Shown one piece after another: positions 45,607 to 54,090 of a stretch of DNA of 64,000 nt (position 1 is the stretch's first letter; each line of letters opens with the position of its first letter). The stretch is from Giardia muris (lineage: Eukaryota > Fornicata > Diplomonadida > Hexamitidae), in assembly GCA_006247105.1 (NCBI GenBank), contig CM016926.1, positions 1,922,001 through 1,986,000 of the forward strand, read 5' to 3'. A program made the translations under genes and the position numbers. The notes beneath the pieces were generated by a model. That model was not told the DNA's origin. It did no database searches and was given only the letters and a program-made list of their open reading frames with translations.

Positions 45607-46770
45607 ATGTATATTCACGTCGAAGGAAGTACGGCTCTAATGGCTGCTGCGGCTCGGGGACACTACGAACGCGTCAAGGAACACATTGGGGAGGCGGGGC
45701 AGAAGGATTCCGTGGGTCTGACCGCCCTGATGTATGCCGCCATCAATAACCAGCCAAATTGCTTGGAGCTTTTGTTGTCGGGTGAAGGAGAGTGTGGGGC
45801 AACTGACAAGCTCGGTCGTACGGCGCTGATGCATGCTGCCCGTCTGGGACACGAGAGGTGCGTACGTGTGCTCTTACCGGAGAGGGGTCAACAGGATGCA
45901 GACGGCTGGACCGCTCTTATGTATGCTGCCGCGCATGATAAGCCGCAGTGCGTGGAGGCTCTGTTGGACGAGGCTGGAACGCGGACGAAGACGGGTAAGC
46001 TTGCCTTAAACTTCGCTCTTTCTCGTCGCGCGGGACAATGTATTGAGCTGTTACTTGAGCGGGAGAATGAGGCGATGGGACTGACGCCTCTGATGGATGC
46101 GGCCGCGAACAATCACGTCTCCGAGGTCCAAGCGCGGCTTGAGGCGTATGCGGGTCGGCGGGACAATTGTGGGATCACGGCACTCATGTACGCGGCAACG
46201 CATGGGCACAATGAGTGTGTCAAGCTCCTCCTCGATAAGGAGGCTGGGATGACGGACATATACGGGAACACGGCTCTGATGCGTGCGACCCTAGGGAACA
46301 ACGTGGAGACGGTCAGCATTCTTGTCGAGGCGGAGGGTGGGATGCGTCGTGCAGATGGGTGGACCGCGCTTATGTTTGCGGCACAGAAGGGGCACTTGGA
46401 GTGCGTCAAGGCGCTTATAGACAAGGAGTACATGCTGGCGGCAACGGAAGGCGTGACGCCATACCAGATAGCGAAGCAAGCGAAGCATGATGACTGTGCA
46501 GAGCTTCTCGTCGGAAATGGGATTCAGTATATGATTGCGAAGCGGTTTGAGGGTCGCGAGCACCTTCTGGGGACGTGTTCCATCTGTCTCCACGAGCTTT
46601 GCACCATGCGATGCACGCCGTGTAACCACCTGTGCGCATGCATGGGGTGCTCTCTTCGGCTCCAGGAGATGGATAGGCGCGAGTGTCCTATGTGTCGTGG
46701 GGTGATACGCACCTGGGAAGCGATTGGAGAGGATGACCTATTGAAGCTTGAAGCTCAATCGAAGCAGTAA
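45607..46770 (+). CDS. Ankyrin-RING protein
   Basis: The protein has 387 residues from the first ATG of the frame. Ankyrin units of about 30 residues cover 5-305 (GLTALMYAAINNQPNCLELL, GWTALMYAAAHDKPQCVEAL, GITALMYAATHGHNECVKLL). A C-terminal RING-HC finger at about 325-365 reads CSICLHELC, CTPCNHLCACMGC and CPMC. The architecture is the same as at 1380-3410 without the coiled coil, but the DNA is not closely similar, so the two are older relatives. A ubiquitin-ligase role is inferred from the RING. The stop overlaps AGTAAAT, followed by an AT-rich 3' flank. Confidence 0.92.
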   Translation: MYIHVEGSTALMAAAARGHYERVKEHIGEAGQKDSVGLTALMYAAINNQPNCLELLLSGEGECGATDKLGRTALMHAARLGHERCVRVLLPERGQQDADGWTALMYAAAHDKPQCVEALLDEAGTRTKTGKLALNFALSRRAGQCIELLLERENEAMGLTPLMDAAANNHVSEVQARLEAYAGRRDNCGITALMYAATHGHNECVKLLLDKEAGMTDIYGNTALMRATLGNNVETVSILVEAEGGMRRADGWTALMFAAQKGHLECVKALIDKEYMLAATEGVTPYQIAKQAKHDDCAELLVGNGIQYMIAKRFEGREHLLGTCSICLHELCTMRCTPCNHLCACMGCSLRLQEMDRRECPMCRGVIRTWEAIGEDDLLKLEAQSKQ

Positions 46771-46772
46771 AT
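46766..46772 (+). terminator. Poly(A)-like signal AGTAAAT
   Basis: AGTAAAT overlaps the TAA stop of the ankyrin-RING gene and fits the Giardia AGTRAAY consensus exactly. An AT-rich stretch (AATAAAATTC) follows. Confidence 0.65.
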
Positions 46773-46810
46773 AATAAAATTCTTGATAAAGTCGTAGCAT
46801 ATTTGAACCG

Positions 46811-47785
46811 ATGGAGCACGTCCCATACGGCTTAATTCGGACGCACGAGGCGATATATCGGGAGCAGAATGGATGCATGTTTACGATGGATCATAGGATC
46901 TTCATCACGACGCCTCAGAACGAAGTATTCTATACTCTTGTAGGGGATTTACAATTTGTACTTTATCGCAGAGTCCCCCTTCTTAAACGACGGATCCTCC
47001 CAGCTTGCGCGTGCAACGGGTCTCTGGCCATCATCCATGGGGGCTATTGCCAGCATACGCGTGAGGTCTTAGACGATCTCATCGTCTTTGATGGCTCCGA
47101 ATTCAAATCCCTACCACCCTCGGGCTTACCCTTACGGGAACATGCACTCGTCTTCCTTGACGGAAGACGGCTTCTTCTCTTCGGTGGGAGGACGATTCTT
47201 ACGTCTCTTTCTTCAGATACTCTCGTATATAGCATTTCCACTTCTCAATGGCTCCCGATAGTCTTTGAGCCAGGAAGCCAACGGCCTATCGCCCGGTATG
47301 GTCATACGTTGACGCCCCGAGACGAGCGGATCTTCCTGTACGGTGGAACGACTGGTAAAAAGGCGCTGTCAGACCTGTGGGAGTTTGTATGGCACCCAGA
47401 TGGAGAGGGGATTCAATGCGCGTGGCGCGCCATCCCTCTCAGCCTTGGCTTGGGCTGGGCCCTTCCCAGCCTCCCAGGCCTTCACCTACACGTCACACTC
47501 CCTTGTTATTCTTATCTCCTTATCTTCTCGGGCATCGGAAATATGGCCGGGTGCTTCTTCCTAATCGACCCAGATGAGGGTATCGTTTGGCATAGTACCC
47601 GAAGGTTCCCCCTTAACCTCCTAACCGTCCCAGCATGTATCTTTCAGGATTTCGTCGTCACCCCAACTTTATGTATCCATGTCGATAACATCGAGTTCAC
47701 AGAACCTGGCTTGCTCGCCGCCCCTCATCCACCCCTGGCCCAAACCTTCCCTGACCCTCTTGGAGATGTACCTTACGAGGGCTGA
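46811..47785 (+). CDS. Kelch-repeat protein
   Basis: The protein has 324 residues. Kelch-type beta-propeller blades are recognisable by the paired glycines and Y/W spacing: NGSLAIIHGGYCQHTREVLD, DGRRLLLFGGRTILTSLSSD, ARYGHTLTPRDERIFLYGGT followed by LSDLWEF, and SYLLIFSGIGNMAGCFFL. There is no BTB, F-box or catalytic domain, so the propeller probably serves as a binding platform. The ATG is 40 bases after the ankyrin-RING stop. The TGA is 7 bases (AACAAAA) before the ubiquilin start. Confidence 0.85.
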   Translation: MEHVPYGLIRTHEAIYREQNGCMFTMDHRIFITTPQNEVFYTLVGDLQFVLYRRVPLLKRRILPACACNGSLAIIHGGYCQHTREVLDDLIVFDGSEFKSLPPSGLPLREHALVFLDGRRLLLFGGRTILTSLSSDTLVYSISTSQWLPIVFEPGSQRPIARYGHTLTPRDERIFLYGGTTGKKALSDLWEFVWHPDGEGIQCAWRAIPLSLGLGWALPSLPGLHLHVTLPCYSYLLIFSGIGNMAGCFFLIDPDEGIVWHSTRRFPLNLLTVPACIFQDFVVTPTLCIHVDNIEFTEPGLLAAPHPPLAQTFPDPLGDVPYEG

Positions 47786-47792
47786 AACAAAA

Positions 47793-49211
47793 ATGCTAGA
47801 GCTTAGGCTCCGTAACCCAGTGGACAAGGGGAATGAGAGTATCGCAGTCATCGTCGACCCCTCGGTGACGGTTGACGAGTTCCGCAAGCAGGCCGCAGAC
47901 GCCCTTGGCGTCGAGCCGAGTCGGCTTCGGCTGATTCGTAACGGAGCCATACTAGCTGATGGAAGGCCGATCTCCTCGTATGGGATTTCCGGTGACACGG
48001 TTGTCCACTACTCGATTCGCAAGCAGGCACCCCCGCAAACCACCCCTTCTGAGCCACCGGCAACAACTACCGAGGTTCGTCACCAAGTTTCTCCTCCGGC
48101 CTTATCTTCTCATGTCACCCCCGAACAGCGCCCCGATGGCCTTACTTCCATTACCCAGATGTTCAGGATGAACCCGATCTTCCGCTCGGTGATGAGTAAC
48201 CCCGACTTCGTTCGCAACGCGATTATCAACAACCCCGCGATCCAGAGGTTCTGCGAGGCGAACCCGGAGATCCGCGCGCAGATGGATAACCCGGAGACGA
48301 TCAATATGCTCGTGGAGGTCATGCAGGATCCGGATAAGCTAAAAGAGATGTTGAATACGACGGATCGGGCGCTTACGGAGCTGACTAACATGCCAGGGGG
48401 GACGGCAATTCTTGAAAAGCTCCAGGCGGATCTTTCAAGGCTGCAGCGCAACATGGATGCCTTAGGAAGCCCTCCACCTGACGTCTTCGGGCTCAATGGA
48501 GACACTGTGGAAGGATCGGATGGATTGGGGTCTGCTCAGGCCATAGAGTATTTACACCAGCTCCTTGGGAACTCCGGAGATACCTTCTATGGAGGCGTAT
48601 TCGATAGTATGCTTGATATGCTTTCCACAGGCTCCGGAACTGTCAATGAGCTGGGGTACCCCCTGACCTATTCCGGTCTACTATTGCGTCGAAGTCAGGA
48701 GGAGAAGATACGAGCCTTCACCCTTCCACTTGATCCGCTTCCAAGGCAAGGTGGGATGGACGTTTTCGGACCTAACCCAAACGCTATGTTGGACGCATTC
48801 GCCTCGAACCCAATGATGCAAGGTATGCTTCGAGACCTGGCTAATAATCCCGCGCTCATTCGGCAGCACCTCTCCAACCCCATGATTCGCAACTATCTGC
48901 AGCAGTACATCGGAGACAACCCGATGATGATGTCCATCCTCGACAATCCGGATTTCCTCTCCTCCATGCTCGGGATGTATCTTAACAGGGCGGATACGAC
49001 CATGGGGTCTACCGCGGCCTCATCCTTTGGGCAGGGACCACAAGGAGGCATGGGAGGCGTGCAGAACCTCGAGGCATTACGAGTCACGTTCGCAAGTCAG
49101 CTGGAGCAGATTCACGACATGGGGATTCTGGGGATGGATGAGCAGGTCCTACGTCTTCTTGCCGAGTACAACGGGAACGTAACGGAGGTGATTAACCGTC
49201 TATTTGGATAA
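47793..49211 (+). CDS. Ubiquilin/DSK2-like shuttle protein
   Basis: The protein has 472 residues from the ATG after AACAAAA; earlier in-frame starts lie inside the kelch gene and are rejected. Residues 1-75 are a ubiquitin-like domain (LRLRNPVDKGNESIAVIV, then ISSYGISGDTVVHYSI). STI1-type blocks follow (MFRMNPIFRSVMSNPDFVRN, NPAIQRFCEANPEI, MIRNYLQQYIGDNPMM). The last 45 residues are a UBA domain (FASQLEQIHDMGILG, VLRLLAEYNGNVTEVINRL). UBL-STI1-UBA is the ubiquilin architecture: the protein carries ubiquitinated clients to the proteasome and chaperones membrane proteins. Confidence 0.95.
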   Translation: MLELRLRNPVDKGNESIAVIVDPSVTVDEFRKQAADALGVEPSRLRLIRNGAILADGRPISSYGISGDTVVHYSIRKQAPPQTTPSEPPATTTEVRHQVSPPALSSHVTPEQRPDGLTSITQMFRMNPIFRSVMSNPDFVRNAIINNPAIQRFCEANPEIRAQMDNPETINMLVEVMQDPDKLKEMLNTTDRALTELTNMPGGTAILEKLQADLSRLQRNMDALGSPPPDVFGLNGDTVEGSDGLGSAQAIEYLHQLLGNSGDTFYGGVFDSMLDMLSTGSGTVNELGYPLTYSGLLLRRSQEEKIRAFTLPLDPLPRQGGMDVFGPNPNAMLDAFASNPMMQGMLRDLANNPALIRQHLSNPMIRNYLQQYIGDNPMMMSILDNPDFLSSMLGMYLNRADTTMGSTAASSFGQGPQGGMGGVQNLEALRVTFASQLEQIHDMGILGMDEQVLRLLAEYNGNVTEVINRLFG

Positions 49212-49234
49212 CAATTTGGGGTGTAAACCCGAGG

Positions 49235-50344
49235 ATGTCTATGGGCTATGTCGCCCCACCGTTCTGCAAAGCTCTTAGTGACCTCTGTATGCCTCCAAGA
49301 GGGCTACCGAGGAGCTCGCCTCCAAAGGACCGAGCTGATCTCTTCACTATTGAGTTACAAGATCTTCAAAGGCAACTCATAACTGTGACCCATAAGACAG
49401 AACTAGCCATAGGCTTGGTCAGTGCCCAGCCGAAGAGGAAAAACCTGGGTCGTCTTCTTGAGGATATTGAGGCAGTACGGTTCGAGCTTCTCTTACATGA
49501 GGATAGTCTTTCCATAGCCGGGCTATTGCGGGATATTAGAAGCCCCGAGGCCTTGAATAGGCTCATACGGCTTGATGAGGCCAGGCTGGTACGGACACGG
49601 AGCGAGTGCATGCAATCAGCCCCTGTAGATCTACATCGTTCTCTACTCACTTTCTTTACTGAGGTCATCAATGAGTCTTTGGGGCAAACCTTGACCGGAC
49701 CTCTTAGAGACTTCTACGCCAAGCGTATAGGTACTCAGAAGGATGAGTATGTTCAAGGGCTGCTCTTACTCCTTAACGAGTCCGCGATAACCGCCTGTCC
49801 GTATTGTCATTGGGAGAGCTCTGCGTTCTATGACGCCTTGGGTTCGAGTCTTCGGACGGTCTTCGAGGCATATGGCACTCTTCTCGAGCGTTCCTTCACC
49901 CTCCTTCGTCAAGCACCTTCAGATGCTCTTTCCACTGCCATAGGGAAGGTTTTGGCACAATTTGAAACCCTGTTGCGAGCCTCCTTTGGCCTATCAATGG
50001 ACTTCCCAATCTCTAGCTCCTTGACAGTTCTTTGTCCCTATGAGCCTTTAACTACCTTTCTTAAGAAGCGAGAGGAACAAGAGCAACGTCAGAAGACGCT
50101 TATCGGAAGGTTGCTGAAGGTCGTTAGGCAGACCAATGGCCCATCTCTTTGCCCTCCAGCCCCAGGCTTCGTCCTTCAAGATGGCTTCTATATGAAGAAT
50201 GATAATGTAACCATGATAAACATGGCTGCTATCACACAATACCTTTTGGACTTCTTAGTGAGCGTCATCTCCGGGTCAACAAACCTTCTTTCCCCACCCA
50301 CTGGAAGCTCATTAGTTGATACCATCCTTAAGACACTAGCCTAG
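49235..50344 (+). CDS. Hypothetical protein
   Basis: The protein has 369 residues; a second ATG two codons later is equally possible. It is mainly helical, with a charged coiled-coil-like part near 35-130 (LFTIELQDLQRQLITVTHKT) and a single CxxC (ACPYCHW) near 190. The C-terminus has a moderately hydrophobic helix (ITQYLLDFLVSVISG) too short and polar to call a membrane segment. No family is recognised. It lies in a run of same-strand genes 23 bases after ubiquilin and 44 before the first sirtuin. Confidence 0.7.
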   Translation: MSMGYVAPPFCKALSDLCMPPRGLPRSSPPKDRADLFTIELQDLQRQLITVTHKTELAIGLVSAQPKRKNLGRLLEDIEAVRFELLLHEDSLSIAGLLRDIRSPEALNRLIRLDEARLVRTRSECMQSAPVDLHRSLLTFFTEVINESLGQTLTGPLRDFYAKRIGTQKDEYVQGLLLLLNESAITACPYCHWESSAFYDALGSSLRTVFEAYGTLLERSFTLLRQAPSDALSTAIGKVLAQFETLLRASFGLSMDFPISSSLTVLCPYEPLTTFLKKREEQEQRQKTLIGRLLKVVRQTNGPSLCPPAPGFVLQDGFYMKNDNVTMINMAAITQYLLDFLVSVISGSTNLLSPPTGSSLVDTILKTLA

Positions 50345-50388
50345 ATACGGAGCCTCTTCTTTCTTCCCCTCCCTTTTGTGTGAAATAA

Positions 50389-52485
50389 ATGCCTTATGGT
50401 TGGTCCGAGGATGACCTTTGTGAGTTCATCCGCTCTCTTGAGAAGAGGTCGATCATTTGTTTGGTTGGTGCAGGAATCTCCGTCTCCGCCGGTATTCCAG
50501 ACTTCCGTTCCAAAGGAACCGGCTTGTATTCACAACTGGCAAGCTATAGGCTTCCGATGCCCACCTCCATGTTTGATATTGCGTACTATTGTCAACGGCC
50601 ACGCCCCTTCCATTCTCTTTCGACGTCCATCTTTCCTTCAGCGTGCTACAAGCCCACCTTGGCCCATCACTTCCTCGCCCTCCTGGATAAGAAGGGGCTT
50701 CTTCGCTTCGTCTATACACAGAACATAGACGAGCTTGAACTTTTCGCTGGCGTTCCTTCCGATCTTCTTCTTCAATGTCATGGTTCCTATTGTAAGGGCC
50801 TCTTCTGCGTCGGAAAGAGGACCGGAGTATGCAGGTATGCCACAGAACAACAAGACATCTTCCGTGCGGCTGCTTTAGATAAGGCGACTTGTCATTGTCC
50901 AGAATGTGGCCGAGTCTTAAAACCACATATCGTCTTCTTCGGAGAAGCACTTCCAAGCGAGTTCCAAGATGCTCCCTATAAGATTAAGGATGAACAGACT
51001 CAATTGGTCCTTATCATGGGGACCAGTTTGATGGTTGCCCCTTTTAAGTTCCTCGCTGAACTGGTACCTCCTGAAGCTGCTCGTGTCTTTGTCAACCGTG
51101 AGCCTTCGGGATACGTTGCTAATACGCTTGCGTACGCGTGCCACAACGGCCTAGTAGAGCAACCAGATGGAAGGATCATACGGTCTTCCGATACCTCTGG
51201 TGACTTGAGGCCTATCTTGACGCCACAACACCTCCTTTCGGACCCCGAGAAGATCAACCAGGTCCTAGGCCTATTTCGTGACCGGGACCTTTTTGTCTTC
51301 GGAGATAGTGACGATGCCATTCTTCGGTTCTCAAAGAAGCTTGGTTGGGATGTCGAATTACAAGAGCAGAAGAAGGAATGTGATAGGAAGATGGATGCAG
51401 AGTATGAAAGGGAACAGGCCATTCAGAAGACGTGCAAGGACCGCGATGGCGTCAAGATGGCATTGACACCCGTTTTCTATACGCATAACCTCGCCGTCCC
51501 GATTGCAGCGGCCTTCCCATATACGATGGAAGACTTGAATGATCCCGAAGCCGGCTATGGAATGCTTGGATTTGCGACGGAGTCGCAACTCCGGCTTCTT
51601 CGGGAACAAGGCTATCTTTCTGAAAAGCAGGTACTAGTTTCATTAACTTCAATACCTTCCAAAGTTGTTACTGAGCTTCAGGAAGCCTTTGCTAGAGTTT
51701 CCAAGAATGCTTTCAACTTTGATAAGCAAAGAGTCGTTATTCAGCATGCAAATCGTGGGGAGGAGAACGTATACATTCCACTCAACTGCCATTGGGCGTC
51801 TTATTGTCACAGTTTTGTTGGTGCCATCACCACTTCCGAGTCCGACGCGGTGGAGGATCCCTGGGACGTTGCAACGCGCCTTCCAGGGACGGTCTATTCA
51901 AAGACTGAAGACCTGGAGGAGGATGTGGGGATGGGGGTTCCGGATGAAGACGTGATTTACTATAGAACAACGGAGGCGCTTCGTAGGCTTACGGATTCAA
52001 CAGATGTTGATGAGGAATCGTTACTCCCTACTCTCAGCTTCCCACCCGGGAGTAAGTTCTTTATGCAGACAGAGGGGATTGGTTTGGGGCTTGTGCAATC
52101 GAGTCCCTTGTCTCGATTATTAAGTGGGGCACCAGATGCTGGGGAGGTCTCAATAATAGGGATGAAGCATTCAAATCCTATCACCTTCGAGTTGCAAACG
52201 ATTGTGAAGGTGTACGAGGATGCTCGTGAAACTTGTCTGGAGAGGCTTCAGACCCGGTGCACCCCGGAGGCGATAGGATCACTGGCAAAGCCGCATACGA
52301 TACATGAGGTATTATTCAGCCTGGATGAAGTTGATCTGACGAAGCTCGATTGTACGGTAAGATATCAGCATGCGAGCAAGGAGACGAGCCCCATGGCTAG
52401 GGACCTGGTTGCACAGGCTTTGAACACCATTCTCCGCCGTGCCTTAGGAGGTGATCTCAAGCTTATAATTGTTGTGAGTGAATGA
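50389..52485 (+). CDS. Sir2-family deacylase with long C-terminal extension
   Basis: The protein has 698 residues, with an ATG after GAAATAA. The sirtuin core spans about 10-270: GAGISVSAGIPDFRS (NAD site), FVYTQNIDELE, the catalytic CHGS, a zinc module (YCKGLFC with HCPECG), KPHIVFFGEALP and GTSLMVAPF. Sirtuins remove acyl groups from lysine using NAD. The region after about 330 (roughly 370 residues) belongs to no domain I recognise, contains an acidic stretch, and is much longer than usual. The stop overlaps the next sirtuin's start by 4 bases (ATGA), and AGTGAAT at 52477-52483 covers the junction. Confidence 0.93.
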   Translation: MPYGWSEDDLCEFIRSLEKRSIICLVGAGISVSAGIPDFRSKGTGLYSQLASYRLPMPTSMFDIAYYCQRPRPFHSLSTSIFPSACYKPTLAHHFLALLDKKGLLRFVYTQNIDELELFAGVPSDLLLQCHGSYCKGLFCVGKRTGVCRYATEQQDIFRAAALDKATCHCPECGRVLKPHIVFFGEALPSEFQDAPYKIKDEQTQLVLIMGTSLMVAPFKFLAELVPPEAARVFVNREPSGYVANTLAYACHNGLVEQPDGRIIRSSDTSGDLRPILTPQHLLSDPEKINQVLGLFRDRDLFVFGDSDDAILRFSKKLGWDVELQEQKKECDRKMDAEYEREQAIQKTCKDRDGVKMALTPVFYTHNLAVPIAAAFPYTMEDLNDPEAGYGMLGFATESQLRLLREQGYLSEKQVLVSLTSIPSKVVTELQEAFARVSKNAFNFDKQRVVIQHANRGEENVYIPLNCHWASYCHSFVGAITTSESDAVEDPWDVATRLPGTVYSKTEDLEEDVGMGVPDEDVIYYRTTEALRRLTDSTDVDEESLLPTLSFPPGSKFFMQTEGIGLGLVQSSPLSRLLSGAPDAGEVSIIGMKHSNPITFELQTIVKVYEDARETCLERLQTRCTPEAIGSLAKPHTIHEVLFSLDEVDLTKLDCTVRYQHASKETSPMARDLVAQALNTILRRALGGDLKLIIVVSE

Positions 52486-54074
52486 ACTCAGCATTGGAAG
52501 CCTTCCTATATGAGACCCAGCTGGCGGCGGAGCACCTCCCCATCACGCCTTTTAGCGTACGCCAGGTCTCGGTGAATACGTTGGGAGATTATCCGCTTAG
52601 ACCAGATCTCAGCCTATCGACAATACATGACCCGACGCATGCCACCTATATACGCATTGATGATGCCCCAGCAGGTTCGGACCATGACGACGATGACGAT
52701 GATGATGACGAGATCTTACGTGTCTTCGACCCTAGTAAGTTCCGAGTCTGGATCTTAGGTTTACTTGAACAAGGAGTCCCCCCCGTACACATCCTAGCAG
52801 ACCTTGGCTTAAAACTCCCTCCAAACGTCTTCGGCGATGACGTTATTCTTGAATTCATAGAAACCATGGTTCTTGAACTGGCAGAGTCTCAATTACCACG
52901 TCGTCGACTTGCTTGCCTTCAAACCCCGGCCGCCCTAGCCGCCCAGATCAAAAGCGCACGAAACATCGTCTTCCTAGTCGGCGCTGGGATTAGTGTAAGC
53001 TCAGGAATCCCTGACTTCCGAGGTAAGAACGGGATCTATACAAAGCTATCGAAGTATAACCTAAAGCGGCCCACAGATATGTTCAGTCTCGACTTCTTCC
53101 GCTCGAACCCGATCCCCTTCTACCTCTTCTGCCCCGAGATCTTCCCTTGCGATGATTTCAAACCATCCATCGTTCACGTCTTCCTTCGACTCCTCGAGAC
53201 AAAGGGGAAGCTTCGCCGCGTGTACACACAAAATATTGACTGTTTAGAGGCACGTGCAGGGATCAGTAGCTCCCGCCTCGTCAATTGTCACGGTTCCTTC
53301 AAGACCTTCTCTTGCCTCGATTGTGGGGCGAAGTTCCCCATGGAAGACCTTCGTGATCTTGTAGTCACTGACCGTTGTATCCCCATATGTGCTCGATGCC
53401 ATCATGGAACCCTCCATAGTAGCGAGCAAAGAGAAGAACTGCTCAAAGTCATCACGAATTCGATCCCTCAGCCTGATAACACCCTTAGACGGTTTGCGGA
53501 GGCGCGGTCACGGCAGAATCGAGCACCGCAGAGCGCCCTCCCCTTATTTCCGACGAATGACCCACGTGTCCTTAAGGTTCCTATCACCGCGCTTCAGGAG
53601 CATATCTCGGATGGTCCAATAACCCTGCAGGGGATCATAAAGCCTCAAATCATCTTCTTCGGAGAGAAACTCCCATCGGACCTTGACGAGTATATAGATG
53701 ACGACGGAGATGTAGCCGACTTATTCATAGCCATTGGATCCTCTTTAAGAGTCAAGCCGGTCAGTGGGATTCTTGGGCGTCTTCCGCGAACTGTCCCCCA
53801 AGTCCTTATCAACCTGGAGTCTGTTGGACGCCCTCACCATTGGGATCTCGAGCTCCTTGGAGATTGCGATATTATAATTCGTTATCTTCTGCGCGACTTG
53901 GGTTGGTGGTCGGATTTCGTAGCTTGCGCCACCGACCTCAACCTTCACTTCTCACGGCAAGAGAGCCTATTGGCGAGGCAGAAGGTCTTCGGAGACCAGA
54001 CGACCCCCTGGCGTTATCATATCCGGCATAGAATCGTCGACGGTGCCGCAGGTACCATTAGGCAGTCGAACTGA
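52482..54074 (+). CDS. Sir2-family deacylase with insertion in zinc module
   Basis: The protein has 530 residues. Residues 1-150 are an N-terminal extension with a run of eight Asp. The core follows: LVGAGISVSSGIPDFRGKNG, VYTQNIDCLE, NCHGSF with the catalytic His, then FSCLDC and ICARC as zinc pairs. About 100 residues separate the second pair from GIIKPQIIFFGEKLP; class I sirtuins usually need about 10-20, so there is a lineage-specific insertion. GSSLRVKPVSG and VLINLE follow. The sequence is closer to nuclear SIRT1/Hst-like enzymes than the upstream paralogue. Its start codon overlaps the previous stop. Confidence 0.93.
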   Translation: MNSALEAFLYETQLAAEHLPITPFSVRQVSVNTLGDYPLRPDLSLSTIHDPTHATYIRIDDAPAGSDHDDDDDDDDEILRVFDPSKFRVWILGLLEQGVPPVHILADLGLKLPPNVFGDDVILEFIETMVLELAESQLPRRRLACLQTPAALAAQIKSARNIVFLVGAGISVSSGIPDFRGKNGIYTKLSKYNLKRPTDMFSLDFFRSNPIPFYLFCPEIFPCDDFKPSIVHVFLRLLETKGKLRRVYTQNIDCLEARAGISSSRLVNCHGSFKTFSCLDCGAKFPMEDLRDLVVTDRCIPICARCHHGTLHSSEQREELLKVITNSIPQPDNTLRRFAEARSRQNRAPQSALPLFPTNDPRVLKVPITALQEHISDGPITLQGIIKPQIIFFGEKLPSDLDEYIDDDGDVADLFIAIGSSLRVKPVSGILGRLPRTVPQVLINLESVGRPHHWDLELLGDCDIIIRYLLRDLGWWSDFVACATDLNLHFSRQESLLARQKVFGDQTTPWRYHIRHRIVDGAAGTIRQSN

Positions 54075-54090
54075 ATTTAAATCGCGGGCT

